Below, piece after piece: positions 8,334-17,678 of a stretch of DNA of 64,000 nt. The position numbers were made by a program, and so were the translations under genes. The stretch is from assembly GCA_029257775.1 (NCBI GenBank), contig JARIAQ010000019.1, positions 1 through 64,000 of the forward strand, written 5' to 3'. How positions within the stretch are numbered: the first letter of the stretch is position 1; every line of letters starts with the position of its first letter. This DNA is from Blautia sp. (GTDB taxonomy: Bacteria; Bacillota; Clostridia; Lachnospirales; Lachnospiraceae). The notes beneath the pieces were generated by a model that saw nothing but the letters and a program-made list of their open reading frames with translations, was not told the origin of the DNA and did no database searches.

Positions 8334-9343
8334 GCATAAAAGAATATATAAAAGACCACAGGACTTGTATTTTGATTTTTCTGATATGTATGGGAATTAC
8401 AGAAGGAATTTTTCTGCTTTTTGATTTAAGTGTTGCTTTGCAAATTTTTGTTTTTATAGTTTTATTTTTAGGAATTTTCACAGCGGGGATTTATGATTAT
8501 TATAGAAGAAAGATTTTTTACCATGATTTAGAGCAGAAACTTCAAAAATTGAAAGAAAAATATTTGTTGATGGAAATGCTGGAAAAACCGGAGTTTCTGG
8601 AAGGGCAGATTTTTTATGATGTGTTATGGGAAATGCAGAAATCCATGAATGATGAAATTTTTCTACAGATACGGAAAAACAATGAATTTAAGCGGTACAT
8701 AGAAACTTGGGTACATGAGGTAAAACTGCCTATTGCCAGTATTCGCATTATTCTTCATGAATATAAGGATACATCAGCCAGAACTTTAAAAGAACAGGTG
8801 GGACGGATTGAAAGCTATGTTGAACAGGTACTTTATTACCTCCGCAGTGAAGTACCGGAAAAGGATTACAGAATTGCACCCTATTCTTTAAAAAATCTTA
8901 CTGATCAGTCTATTTTGGAAAATAGGGATAGTTTAATTTTAAATAAAGTAAAAATTATTCAGGAGACACAGGACATTTCGGTGTATACAGATGAAAAATG
9001 GCTACGTTTTATTTTAGGACAGATGATCAGTAATGCAGTAAAATATAAAAAAGAGGATAGTATTCTTCGAATATGGAGTCAACAGGATGGAAAACACAGT
9101 TTTCTGCATATTTGGGATAATGGTATTGGGATTGCCAAGGAAGATTTACCCAGAGTTTTTGAAAAGTCCTTTACGGGGAAGAATGGCAGAATACAGCAGG
9201 CATCTACGGGAATGGGATTGTATTTATGTAATACCCTCTGTAAACGTCTGGGACATAGACTGACCATAGAGTCTGAGGAAGGAGAATATACAGAAGTTAC
9301 CATAGAATTTCATGAAAATGAATATTTAGATGTTTTGAGATAA
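8330..9343 (+). CDS. Intramembrane-sensing histidine kinase (BceS-like)
   Basis: A 337-residue kinase with two close transmembrane helices (about residues 12-32 and 36-55) and almost no extracellular loop, the mark of intramembrane-sensing kinases. The H-box is ETWVHEVKLPIAS with the phosphorylated His at 129; the ATPase part shows an N-box (MISNAVKYKK), a G1 box (WDNGIGI) and GMGLYLCN. Such kinases do not bind the peptide themselves but read the activity of the BceAB transporter encoded next door. Its stop lies in the start of a hairpin terminator. Confidence 0.92.
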   Translation: MSIKEYIKDHRTCILIFLICMGITEGIFLLFDLSVALQIFVFIVLFLGIFTAGIYDYYRRKIFYHDLEQKLQKLKEKYLLMEMLEKPEFLEGQIFYDVLWEMQKSMNDEIFLQIRKNNEFKRYIETWVHEVKLPIASIRIILHEYKDTSARTLKEQVGRIESYVEQVLYYLRSEVPEKDYRIAPYSLKNLTDQSILENRDSLILNKVKIIQETQDISVYTDEKWLRFILGQMISNAVKYKKEDSILRIWSQQDGKHSFLHIWDNGIGIAKEDLPRVFEKSFTGKNGRIQQASTGMGLYLCNTLCKRLGHRLTIESEEGEYTEVTIEFHENEYLDVLR

Positions 9344-9370
9344 CCTTACAGTAATGTAAGGTTATTTTAT
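9341..9370 (+). terminator. Terminator between kinase and ABC genes
   Basis: AACCTTACA, loop GTAA, TGTAAGGTT (9343-9364) followed by ATTTTAT: a nine-base-pair stem that begins at the kinase stop codon. It separates regulator and transporter transcription. Confidence 0.7.
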
Positions 9371-9379
9371 ACAAAAAAA

Positions 9380-9408
9380 TGGTTTGGATATGAGAAAAAA
9401 CGTATAAT
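9380..9408 (+). promoter_or_regulatory. Probable promoter of the BceAB-like genes
   Basis: TATAAT at 9403-9408 is a perfect -10 box; the matching -35 region (TGGTTT at 9380) is poor, as expected for a promoter needing an activator such as the neighbouring response regulator. Confidence 0.5.
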
Positions 9409-9435
9409 GATACTTGAAAAAAGTTGGAGGTAGAT

Positions 9436-10203
9436 ATGGGAACGTTATTAGAAGTTCAAAATTTAGTGAAATTTTATGGCAATAAAACAAGTCTTACAAA
9501 GGCTGTCAATGACATTAGTTTTCAAGTAAATAAAGGAGAATTTGTGGCGATTATGGGAGCCAGCGGTTCCGGAAAAACAACACTTTTAAACTGCATTTCT
9601 ACCATTGATAAGGTGACCAGTGGTTACGTTTGGGTAGAGGGAAAAGATATTACCAAATTAAAAGGTAATGCATTGACGAAATTTCGAAGGGAGCAGTTGG
9701 GATTTGTTTTTCAGGATTTTAATCTTTTAGATACTTTAAATGGTTTTGACAATATTGCGTTAGCCCTTCAGATACAGGGAAAAAAACCGACAGAGATCAA
9801 GAAAAGAGTAGAAGAAATCAGCGAAAAACTCCATGTTACAGAGACCTTAACGAAATACCCTTATGAAATGTCAGGAGGACAGCGCCAAAGGATTGCCTGT
9901 GCAAGAGCCATGGTGACAGAACCTTCTCTGGTTTTGGCAGATGAACCAACTGGGGCTTTGGATTCTCAAAGTGCAGGGATGTTTCTTAGCAGTCTTCAAT
10001 ATATGAATGAGGAACTGCAGGCTACGATTTTAATGGTAACCCATGATGCCTTTTCTGCAAGTTATGCAAAGCGTGTGTTGTTTATGAAAGACGGGAAACT
10101 GTTCCATGAACTGAGAAGAGGGAGTAATGATAGGAAGGAATTCTTTAACGAAATTATTCATGTGATTTCCCTTCTGGGAGGTGATTTAAATCATGTTGTT
10201 TAA
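9436..10203 (+). CDS. ABC transporter ATP-binding protein (BceA-like)
   Basis: About 255 residues. Walker A GASGSGKTT, Q-loop VFQDFNLLDTLNG, signature MSGGQRQR, Walker B LVLADEPTGALDS and switch His in VTHDAFSAS. The combination of DFNLLDTLN and EPTGALDS is typical of the LolD/MacB/BceA class. It pairs with the large FtsX-type permease downstream (the genes overlap by 11 bases) and is expected to power removal or release of cell-wall-active peptides such as bacitracin-like antibiotics. ATG 9436 sits five bases after GGAGG; the TTG at 9424 is less likely. Confidence 0.92.
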   Translation: MGTLLEVQNLVKFYGNKTSLTKAVNDISFQVNKGEFVAIMGASGSGKTTLLNCISTIDKVTSGYVWVEGKDITKLKGNALTKFRREQLGFVFQDFNLLDTLNGFDNIALALQIQGKKPTEIKKRVEEISEKLHVTETLTKYPYEMSGGQRQRIACARAMVTEPSLVLADEPTGALDSQSAGMFLSSLQYMNEELQATILMVTHDAFSASYAKRVLFMKDGKLFHELRRGSNDRKEFFNEIIHVISLLGGDLNHVV

Positions 10204-12205
10204 ACTTTCCGGAAAGAATTTTAAAAAGAGTATTCGTGATTATTTTGTGTATTTTTTCACCTTGATTTTAGGTATAGCTGTTTTTTATATTTTCAATGCG
10301 ATTGAAACCCAGACTGCTATGATGGAACTAACCAAGGCGAAGGCAGAGATTCTTGATATGATGAACAGAATTTTAGAGGTTGTCAGTATTTTTGTATCAT
10401 TTATTCTAGGATATCTGATTGTATATGCCAGTCGTTTTATGTTGAAAAAAAGAAAAAAAGAGTTTGCTGTTTATTTAACATTAGGTATGAAAAAAACACA
10501 AATTTCAGGAATGCTGTGGATAGAAACGGTCTTTATGGGGATTATTTCTTTGGGAACAGGTCTACTTGTGGGAATCGGATTATCTCAGTTTATGTCTCTT
10601 TTTGTATCAAAAATATTTGAAGCAGATTTATCAAAATTTGTATTTACAATATCGGGAAAAGCCATTGTCAAATCAATTTTATATTTTCTAGTGATTTATA
10701 TGGTGGTGATGATTTTAAATACGTGGGAAATCAGTCGTGCCAGGCTTATTCGTTTCCTTACTGCTGAAAAGAAAAAAGAGAAGAATATTTTGAAAAATCC
10801 CATTCTCAGTGTTTTGATTTTTATTCTGGGATGGGTGATTTTGGGATATGCTTATTATAATGTAACAGGTAACGTACAGGTTCTTATCACTGAGGTGGAT
10901 GTATTTACACAAATTATTCTGGGCATTATTGGAACTTTTCTGGTATTTTGGTCTGTTTCTGGATTTTTTACAGCTATGGCAGGGAAAGTACCGAAGGTCT
11001 ATTATAAGGGATTAAATTCTTTTACAGTAGGAGAAATCTCGAATAAGTTAAATTCCATGGTGGTATCTGCATCTATAATCTGCCTGTTACTTTTTATGAC
11101 AATTTGTATGATTACTTCTGTATTCACCAGAAAAGCATATAAGGAAAAGATGGTAGATGAGTTGGCCCCAATGGATATTTCTATGTCAAAAGCAGTGATA
11201 GAAGATCATAAGGGGATTAGGGAGGTGCTTCAAGAAAAGAACCTATCTATGAATGCGTTTTGTGATATTACAGAGGCATACTCTTTTCATTGTGAGGAGA
11301 TTACAAATGCAGAGGTTTTGGGCAATTATTTTAAAAAAAATGCAGACAAATATGGAGAAGAATTTGCAAGGAATTCTTTAGAAGTTATGAAAGTAGGAGA
11401 CTATAATCGGTTTGCCAAAATGTACCACCAGAAGACCTACAACTTAAAGGAAAATGAATATGTAATTGTAGCCAATCAAGATGGCGCAGTACAGTTGTGG
11501 AATGAAGGATTTAAGGAAAACCAAGAAATTACTTTTCAGGGAAAAACATATCATGCAAAGGAAACCATTTGTCAAGATGGATTTATAATGATGAGTTATG
11601 AAAAGTGGAATCAGGGAATTTTGCTTCTTCCAGATGAGACTGATTTATCCCAATCTAAGAAATTTTGTAATTATATTGCTGCTAATTATAAAAATGACAG
11701 TAGAAAATTTCGAAATATGATTGATGAGCAGATTGCAAATAATTTAAAAAATTCATGGAAGGCGGATTATCCTGTAATTGCAGTTACTTATTCTAATATT
11801 TTAGATGATAGTATTGGTACAAGTGCTATGTATATTTTTCTGGGGATGTATTTGGGAATTAGTTTCCTGTTGTCAGGGGCGGCAATTTTGTCTCTAAAAG
11901 TTCTTTCTGATGCTGCAGACAGTAAAGAGAAATATGAAATTTTGAGGAAATTAGGATGCCAAGAAAGAAAAATCAGAGCAGTGGTATGGAAACAAAACAG
12001 CATGTTTTTTGGACTGCCTGTTTTTGTTGCAGGTATTCATTCTATATTTGGTATTCAGGTATGTAACCAACTACTTTCTGTTTATGGAGAGCAGAGTATT
12101 TTACCGGGACTTATGGCAGCAGTCGTTCTGGTTCTGTTTTTCTATGGAGGATATTTTTTGATTGCGCAGTTGTGCTCTTTAAGAATTATAAAAGGTGGAA
12201 AATAG
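10193..12205 (+). CDS. FtsX-type permease (BceB-like)
   Basis: A 670-residue membrane protein with the BceB plan: an N-terminal helix, a group of helices, a helix pair near 200-300, a large extracellular domain of about 200 residues (roughly 325-530), and three C-terminal helices. It starts inside the ATPase gene (ATG 10193). The extracellular domain of this family recognises the peptide antibiotic and the transporter signals to the kinase. The true ligand cannot be predicted. Confidence 0.9.
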   Translation: MLFKLSGKNFKKSIRDYFVYFFTLILGIAVFYIFNAIETQTAMMELTKAKAEILDMMNRILEVVSIFVSFILGYLIVYASRFMLKKRKKEFAVYLTLGMKKTQISGMLWIETVFMGIISLGTGLLVGIGLSQFMSLFVSKIFEADLSKFVFTISGKAIVKSILYFLVIYMVVMILNTWEISRARLIRFLTAEKKKEKNILKNPILSVLIFILGWVILGYAYYNVTGNVQVLITEVDVFTQIILGIIGTFLVFWSVSGFFTAMAGKVPKVYYKGLNSFTVGEISNKLNSMVVSASIICLLLFMTICMITSVFTRKAYKEKMVDELAPMDISMSKAVIEDHKGIREVLQEKNLSMNAFCDITEAYSFHCEEITNAEVLGNYFKKNADKYGEEFARNSLEVMKVGDYNRFAKMYHQKTYNLKENEYVIVANQDGAVQLWNEGFKENQEITFQGKTYHAKETICQDGFIMMSYEKWNQGILLLPDETDLSQSKKFCNYIAANYKNDSRKFRNMIDEQIANNLKNSWKADYPVIAVTYSNILDDSIGTSAMYIFLGMYLGISFLLSGAAILSLKVLSDAADSKEKYEILRKLGCQERKIRAVVWKQNSMFFGLPVFVAGIHSIFGIQVCNQLLSVYGEQSILPGLMAAVVLVLFFYGGYFLIAQLCSLRIIKGGK

Positions 12206-12720
12206 TGAAGAAAAATAAGAACCTAAAAAAATCAATCTATGGATTATTTATTATTTATTTCATTGTCGTAACGTGGATTATTTTATTTAAAATGGAATTA
12301 GACATTTCTCTCTTGCGGAATATGAATTTCAGAAATATAAATTGGATTCCTTTTTCTGAGCCTTTGGTGGTAAGTGGGAAAGTTGATGTATCAGAAATGA
12401 TTTTGAATACGATTGTGTTTATTCCATTTGGCATATATCTTTCTATGATAAAGGAAAAGTGGAATTTTATTCAAAAACTTCTCCCAATGTTTGGGACAAG
12501 TCTGTTATATGAAGTAATGCAATATATTTTAGCCATTGGCGGAAGTGATATTACGGATTTGATTACAAATACTTTGGGAGGAATCCTTGGTTTGGGAATA
12601 TATTTCCTTTGTTTCAAACTGTTAGGTAAGAATACTATAAAAGTTTTTTATATCCTTTCGGTTACAGGCACCATTTTCATGGTTATGCTGTTAGGATTGT
12701 TGACAATTGCCAATTTGTAA
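12205..12720 (+). CDS. VanZ-like membrane protein
   Basis: A 171-residue protein with four to five transmembrane helices and the VanZ pattern NWIPFSEP, NTIVFIPFGIYL, YEVMQYIL and GGSDITDLITNTLGG. GTG at 12205 overlaps the permease stop codon and is preceded by AAGGTGG at 12192; an earlier TTG/CTC region inside the permease is not needed. VanZ homologues give mild resistance to glycopeptides in some systems, so its place at the end of a BceAB-like operon fits an envelope-antibiotic response, though the biochemical role is unknown. Confidence 0.85.
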   Translation: MKKNKNLKKSIYGLFIIYFIVVTWIILFKMELDISLLRNMNFRNINWIPFSEPLVVSGKVDVSEMILNTIVFIPFGIYLSMIKEKWNFIQKLLPMFGTSLLYEVMQYILAIGGSDITDLITNTLGGILGLGIYFLCFKLLGKNTIKVFYILSVTGTIFMVMLLGLLTIANL

Positions 12721-12725
12721 ATATA

Positions 12726-12808
12726 AAAAAATGCATAAGAAATCTTTATATATTTTGAAATTTATGGTGTATACAATGTATAAAGATTTCTGATATGCAT
12801 TTTTTTAG
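12726..12808. terminator. Bidirectional terminator between convergent genes
   Basis: AAAAAATGCATAAGAAATCT and onward pairs with the complementary AGATTTCTGATATGCATTTT segment at about 12784-12806; both arms are flanked by A or T runs, so the hairpin can stop transcription from either side. Confidence 0.8.
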
Positions 12809-12822
12809 AATGACTTTTTGTT

Positions 12823-13101
12823 TTACTCATCCCAACCTTCGTAAAAGCGAATGTTTACGGAAATATTTCTTACAATATCCCCTTCTTTTAAATTCATATC
12901 GCTAACATCTGAAACAGATGGCAATGAGCAGTCTTCTTCAGAAAGTTCAAGACTAATCCAGTTGTAAGCAGCTTCATTAGCGTTATCAACAGCGTCTTCT
13001 AGAGTATCTCCTTTTGCATAGCAACATTCTAAATCAGGAAAATATCCCTGATAACTTCCATCATCTGTTTTGCTGAAAACAGCAGGATATATAAATTTCA
13101 T
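12823..13101 (-). CDS. HicB-family antitoxin-like protein, no HicA seen
   Basis: A 92-residue protein with the HicB RNase-H-like fold signature: FIYPAVFSKTDDGSYQGYFP then DLECCYAKGDTLEDAVDNAN. No C-terminal DNA-binding domain is obvious. In complete systems HicB neutralises a small HicA mRNA interferase encoded beside it, but the 138 bases upstream and the sequence downstream hold no HicA reading frame. It is either an orphan antitoxin or one of the HicB-like proteins with another job. The ATG follows AAGGGAG on the minus strand. Confidence 0.8.
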   Translation of the reverse strand: MKFIYPAVFSKTDDGSYQGYFPDLECCYAKGDTLEDAVDNANEAAYNWISLELSEEDCSLPSVSDVSDMNLKEGDIVRNISVNIRFYEGWDE

Positions 13102-13178
13102 AGTAAACTCCCTTCTAAAACAAAATACTATATGTTAATGAAATATAGTATAACATGATACACATAGTGCTTCAACTG

Positions 13179-13207
13179 TTGCAAGGTTTTTCAGTTCATG
13201 ATAGTAT
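13179..13207 (+). promoter_or_regulatory. Promoter of the methyltransferase gene
   Basis: TTGCAA (13179-13184), 17-base spacer, TAGTAT (13202-13207); the gene starts 33 bases further on. Confidence 0.5.
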
Positions 13208-13239
13208 AAAGAGATTAGGAAAGGTAAAGGAGAACAAAG

Positions 13240-14010
13240 ATGAGTTCTTATGAAAGTTTTGCCAGTGTGTATGATATGTTTATGGACAATATTCCATACA
13301 GAGAATGGTGCAGATATTTGATTAGTCTTTTACAGGAATATGGTGTATCAGATGGTTTGGTTTTAGAATTGGGCTGTGGAACAGGTAAAGCTACAAGACT
13401 TTTGTCAAGAGCAGGATATGATATGATAGGAATTGATAATTCTTCCGATATGCTGGAAATTGCTCTCGAAAAAGAAAGAAAAATGAAGGAAGATATTTTG
13501 TATCTTTTACAGGATATGCGTTCCTTTGAATTATATGGCACGGTACGTGCAATCGTTTCTGTATGTGATAGTATAAATTATGTTATTGAGCCAGATGATT
13601 TGCTTAAAGTATTTAAATTAGTCAATAATTATCTTGATCCTGGCGGAATATTTATTTTTGACATGAATACCAAATATAAATATGAAGAAATTTTAGGTGA
13701 GACTACCATTGCAGAAAATCGAGATACAGCCAGCTTTATCTGGGATAATTATTATGATTGTGAAGAACAGATTAATGAATACGATTTAACACTGTTTATT
13801 CCAGAGGAAGAAGCAGGAAAGAATATGTACAGAAAGTATGAAGAAATTCATTATCAGAGGGCGTATGACATAGAAGAGGTAAAAAATCTTCTTGCAAAGG
13901 CGGGTATGGAACTTGTAGCTGTATATGACGCTTTTACTCGTCGACCGCCTAGAGCGGTTAGTGAGAGAGTGCATATTATAGCCAGAGAAAAAGGAAAAAC
14001 GAGACAATAG
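13240..14010 (+). CDS. Class I SAM-dependent methyltransferase
   Basis: A 256-residue protein with the Rossmann methyltransferase motifs: motif I VLELGCGTGKATRLL (about residues 43-57), acidic motif II DMIGIDNSSDML, and IVSVCDSINYV. The Methyltransf_25-type core is followed by an alpha/beta C-terminal part with FDMNTKYKYEEI. The substrate is unknown; proteins of this type are often annotated as rRNA or small-molecule methylases without proof. It starts 14 bases before hslO ends its leader, so methyltransferase, hslO and nadE probably form one transcript. Confidence 0.85.
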   Translation: MSSYESFASVYDMFMDNIPYREWCRYLISLLQEYGVSDGLVLELGCGTGKATRLLSRAGYDMIGIDNSSDMLEIALEKERKMKEDILYLLQDMRSFELYGTVRAIVSVCDSINYVIEPDDLLKVFKLVNNYLDPGGIFIFDMNTKYKYEEILGETTIAENRDTASFIWDNYYDCEEQINEYDLTLFIPEEEAGKNMYRKYEEIHYQRAYDIEEVKNLLAKAGMELVAVYDAFTRRPPRAVSERVHIIAREKGKTRQ

Positions 14011-14023
14011 GAGAAAAAGAAAG

Positions 14024-14905
14024 ATGAAAGACTATATTGTAAGAGCTACTGCAGCAAATAGCCAGATTCGTGCATTTGCTGCTACAACAAAAGAGATGGT
14101 AGAGTTTGCCAGAGCAGCACATAATACCAGTCCAGTTGCAACTGCGGCGTTGGGACGTCTTTTAACAGCAGGCTCTATGATGGGTGTTATGATGAAAGGT
14201 GAGAAAGACCTTTTAACTTTACAGGTAAAAGCAGGAGGTCCATTAAATGGAATGACTGTGACTGCAGACTCAAAAGGAAATGTAAAGGGTTATGTGGGAA
14301 ATCCCAATGTGGTTATCCATGCCAATGAAAAAGGAAAATTAGATGTTGCCGGCGCCGTAGGCGTAGGGTTTATGAATGTTATTAAAGATATGGGATTAAA
14401 AGAACCTTATGTAGGGCAGACTGTTTTACAGACTAGTGAAATTGCAGAGGATTTAACTTATTATTTTGCTACCAGTGAACAGGTACCTTCTTCTGTAGGA
14501 TTAGGTGTTCTTATGGAAAAGGATAATACAGTGAAACAGGCAGGAGGATTTATTATTCAGCTTATGCCATTTACAGAAGAAGCAGTTATTGAAAAATTGG
14601 AAGAAAATCTGAAAAATGTAACTTCTGTAACAGAATTGCTGGAAAAGGGACATACTCCAGAAAGTCTTTTAGAAACTATTCTTTCAGGATTTGATCTTGA
14701 AATAAATGAAAAAGTACCGACGCAATTTCATTGTAACTGTACAAAAGAACGAGTAGAGAAAGCATTGATTAGTATTGGAAGAAAAGAGATTCAAGAGCTG
14801 ATTGACGAAGGAAAAGAGATTGAAATGAATTGTCATTTCTGTAATAAGAATTATATTTTTACTGTGGAAGAGTTGAAAAATATTTTAAAAGCTTGTAGAA
14901 AATAA
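14024..14905 (+). CDS. hslO: Redox-regulated chaperonin Hsp33
   Basis: A 293-residue protein matching Hsp33 along its length. The C-terminal zinc switch is visible as CNC (Cys237, Cys239) and CHFC (Cys270, Cys273). In reduced cells these cysteines hold zinc and keep the chaperone off; oxidation plus unfolding releases zinc and activates holdase function in the cytoplasm. The start is ATG 14024 with AGGAGAAAAAG upstream, 13 bases after the methyltransferase gene. No truncation. Confidence 0.96.
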   Translation: MKDYIVRATAANSQIRAFAATTKEMVEFARAAHNTSPVATAALGRLLTAGSMMGVMMKGEKDLLTLQVKAGGPLNGMTVTADSKGNVKGYVGNPNVVIHANEKGKLDVAGAVGVGFMNVIKDMGLKEPYVGQTVLQTSEIAEDLTYYFATSEQVPSSVGLGVLMEKDNTVKQAGGFIIQLMPFTEEAVIEKLEENLKNVTSVTELLEKGHTPESLLETILSGFDLEINEKVPTQFHCNCTKERVEKALISIGRKEIQELIDEGKEIEMNCHFCNKNYIFTVEELKNILKACRK

Positions 14906-14931
14906 AAGAAGCAGGAAAGGTGTGGTAAGTA

Positions 14932-16842
14932 ATGAAGGATGGTTTCATAAAAGTAGCAGCAGCAACACCACAAATTGAGGTGGCAGATTGCATCCATAAC
15001 ACACAGGAAATTATTAAAAAAGCAAAAGAAATGAGTGAGGCAGGCGCTAGAATTCTGGTATTCCCAGAGCTGTGCATCACAGGATATACTTGCCATGATT
15101 TATTTTTTAATGAAACTTTATTACAGTCAGCAAAAGAACAGCTTTTGGTTATAGCAGAGGAATTAAAAACTACGGAAGGATTGATTTTTGTAGGACTTCC
15201 TTTGGAATATAATGGTAAGCTTTATAATACGGCAGCAGCCATTAACAGAGGACAAATTTTGGGGATTATTCCAAAACACAGTATCCCAAATTATGGTGAA
15301 TTTTATGAAGCTAGGTATTTTACTTCTGGCAGAGATATAGAAGGAGAAATCAGGCTGGGAGATAGTATGGTTCCTTTTGGAAGTAAAGTATTGTTTCAAT
15401 GTGAAGAAATGCCTCAGCTTTGTGTTGCTGCAGAAATTTGCGAAGATGTATGGACACCTGCATCACCAGGACTATTTCATGCTATGGCAGGTGCAAATGT
15501 AATTGTAAACTTATCTGCCAGTGATGAAGTTGCAGGAAAATCAGAATATCGCAGAGAGTTGGTTAAAGGTCAGTCTGCAAGGTTGTTATGTGGATATGTA
15601 TATGCTACTGCCGGAAATGGAGAGTCTACGCAAGATTTGGTTTTTGGGGGACAGAACTTAATTTGTGAAAATGGAAGTATTCTTGCAGAGGCACAGTTAT
15701 TTAAAAATGAAACGGTTTATGCAGTTTTGGATATTCAGAAACTTCGTGGAGAGAGAAGGAGAATTTCTACATGGTTGGAAGAAAAGGGTGAGAAGCATCT
15801 CCATATTGCTTTTCATTTACCAATAGAAAAAACTGCGCTTGAAAATAATTTTGCAAAAAATCCCTTTGTGCCGGATTGTGCAGTAGAAAGAGCGAAACGA
15901 TGTGAGGAAATTCTCTCTATACAGGCAATGGGTCTAAAAAAGAGAATGGAGCATACGGGATGTAAATCTGCAGTTTTGGGGATTTCAGGAGGTTTAGACT
16001 CCACTCTTGCACTTCTTGTTACAGCAAGAGCTATGGATTTTATGGGACTGGATAGAAAGCATATTACCGCAGTTACAATGCCGTGTTTTGGGACAACAGA
16101 TAGAACCTATACAAATGCTTGTCAGTTGACCACAGGCCTTGGTGCAGAGCTTTTGGAAGTAGATATTAAAAAAGCTGTTTTACAGCATTTTCAAGATATT
16201 GGTCATGATTATAATGTACATGATGTTACTTTTGAAAATGCACAGGCAAGAGAGAGAACACAGGTCATTATGGATATTGCCAATCAGCAAGGTGGTATGG
16301 TAATCGGAACAGGAGATTTTTCAGAACTGGCACTTGGATGGGCGACGTATAATGGAGATCATATGTCTATGTATGGTGTGAATGCAGGTGTGCCAAAGAC
16401 AATGGTGCGACATTTAGTTTCTCATTATGCAGATACCTGCCAAGAAGAGCAGATTGCAAAGATTTTGAAAGATGTTTTAGACACACCAGTAAGTCCGGAG
16501 TTATTACCACCAAAAGAAGGGAAAATTGCACAGAAGACAGAAGACTTAGTAGGACCATATGAACTTCATGACTTTTTCCTATATTATATGTTGCGTTTCC
16601 ATTTTTCACCATCTAAGATTTATCGTATTGCCAAGAAAACTTTTGACGGGATTTATACAGAAGAAGAAATTTTAAAATGGCTGAAAAAGTGCTACTGGAG
16701 ATTTTTTTCACAGCAGTTTAAGCGTTCCTGTCTGCCAGATGGACCAAAGGTAGGAAGTATATCTGTTTCACCAAGAGGAGATTTGCGTATGCCAAGTGAT
16801 GCTTGTGTGAGAATTTGGATGGACGAAATAGAGAAGCTGTAA
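14932..16842 (+). CDS. nadE: Glutamine-dependent NAD(+) synthetase
   Basis: A 636-residue two-domain enzyme. The N-terminal nitrilase-like amidase (about 1-270) shows FPELCITGY with the catalytic Glu, Lys in the IIPKHSIPNYGEF region and Cys in AAEICEDVW, forming the ammonia-producing triad. The C-terminal synthetase (about 320-620) has the PP-loop GISGGLDSTLAL. It amidates deamido-NAD with ammonia from glutamine, the last step of NAD synthesis. The length agrees with the long, clostridial/mycobacterial type. ATG 14932 follows AGGAAAGGTGTGG. Confidence 0.96.
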   Translation: MKDGFIKVAAATPQIEVADCIHNTQEIIKKAKEMSEAGARILVFPELCITGYTCHDLFFNETLLQSAKEQLLVIAEELKTTEGLIFVGLPLEYNGKLYNTAAAINRGQILGIIPKHSIPNYGEFYEARYFTSGRDIEGEIRLGDSMVPFGSKVLFQCEEMPQLCVAAEICEDVWTPASPGLFHAMAGANVIVNLSASDEVAGKSEYRRELVKGQSARLLCGYVYATAGNGESTQDLVFGGQNLICENGSILAEAQLFKNETVYAVLDIQKLRGERRRISTWLEEKGEKHLHIAFHLPIEKTALENNFAKNPFVPDCAVERAKRCEEILSIQAMGLKKRMEHTGCKSAVLGISGGLDSTLALLVTARAMDFMGLDRKHITAVTMPCFGTTDRTYTNACQLTTGLGAELLEVDIKKAVLQHFQDIGHDYNVHDVTFENAQARERTQVIMDIANQQGGMVIGTGDFSELALGWATYNGDHMSMYGVNAGVPKTMVRHLVSHYADTCQEEQIAKILKDVLDTPVSPELLPPKEGKIAQKTEDLVGPYELHDFFLYYMLRFHFSPSKIYRIAKKTFDGIYTEEEILKWLKKCYWRFFSQQFKRSCLPDGPKVGSISVSPRGDLRMPSDACVRIWMDEIEKL

Positions 16843-16858
16843 GAAAAGAGGGCATATA

Positions 16859-17644
16859 ATGAAGGCGGTTGTATACAAAGAAAAAGGAAAGATTGCCATA
16901 GAAGATTGACCATATCCCGTGTTGGAAAAGGACACAGATGCAATTATAAAAGTTACGTTGATAACGATTTGTTCTGGCGACATTCATATTAAGCATGGGG
17001 CAGTGCCAAAAGCAGTGCAGGATACTATATTGGGACATGAATTCGTAGGTGTTGTGGAAGAAGTGGGAAAGTGCGTTAAGAAGGTAAAAAAAGGTGATAG
17101 AGTAGCAGTGTACAGATCCCCATGGAGGATGGGCATTAGGATGTAGAATTGATGGTGGACAAACACAATATGTAAGAATGCCTTTTGCGGATAATGGTTT
17201 AACAAAAATACCGAATCAGGTTACGGATGAGCAGGCCTTATTTGTAGGTGATATTTTATCTACGGGATATTGATAATAGGTGCTGGCCCTACGGGTTTAT
17301 GTACAATGATGTGCGCTCGTCTTTATAGTCCGGCTAAAATTATTGCATTAGATACAGATGAAAGTAGATTGGAAACTGCATACAGACAGGGATTAATAGT
17401 GGCAATGTACGAGGAAAATCAGAGTATACCTCTACCGTTCATGTATGGGAAAAATCTCACTTTTAAGACAGGTGGAGCAGATGGTAGTGACTGTGGGAAA
17501 ATTATGGAATTGATTGAAAAGGGAAGATTAGATACCAGCTGTTTGATTACTCATCGTACAACTTTTGATAAGATTTTAGAAGCTTATGATGTATTTGAAA
17601 GTAAAAAAGACGGTATAATAAAATATGCAGTAAAAGTAAGTTAG
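16859..17644 (+). pseudogene. Zinc-dependent alcohol dehydrogenase remnant
   Basis: Begins MKAVVYKEKGKIAIED, then in-frame TGA at 16907. The frame continues with a catalytic-zinc Cys (TICSGDIHIKHG) and GHEFVGVVEEVGKCVKKVKK, then shifts near 17118 (a segment holding the structural zinc lobe is lost) to HGGWALGCRIDGGQTQYVRM, then shifts again near 17270 to the Rossmann IIGAGPTGLCTMMCARL. A further in-frame loss near 17400 precedes the normal C-terminus, TAG at 17642. Intact relatives have about 350 residues; about 90 are gone. Clearly dead. Confidence 0.85.
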
Positions 17645-17649
17645 AATTT

Positions 17650-17678
17650 AGGGGCTGTGATGTAAACAGCCCCTCTTT
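17650..17678. terminator. Terminator between convergent genes
   Basis: AGGGGCTGT (17650-17658), loop GATGTAA, ACAGCCCCT (17666-17674), then CTTTTC. It serves the rightward pseudogene transcript; the leftward gene ends against it. Confidence 0.8.

Noticed and set aside
13102..13239. A HicA toxin gene beside the HicB-like gene
   Set aside because: Both strands were read; the stretch is too short and has no HicA-like frame.
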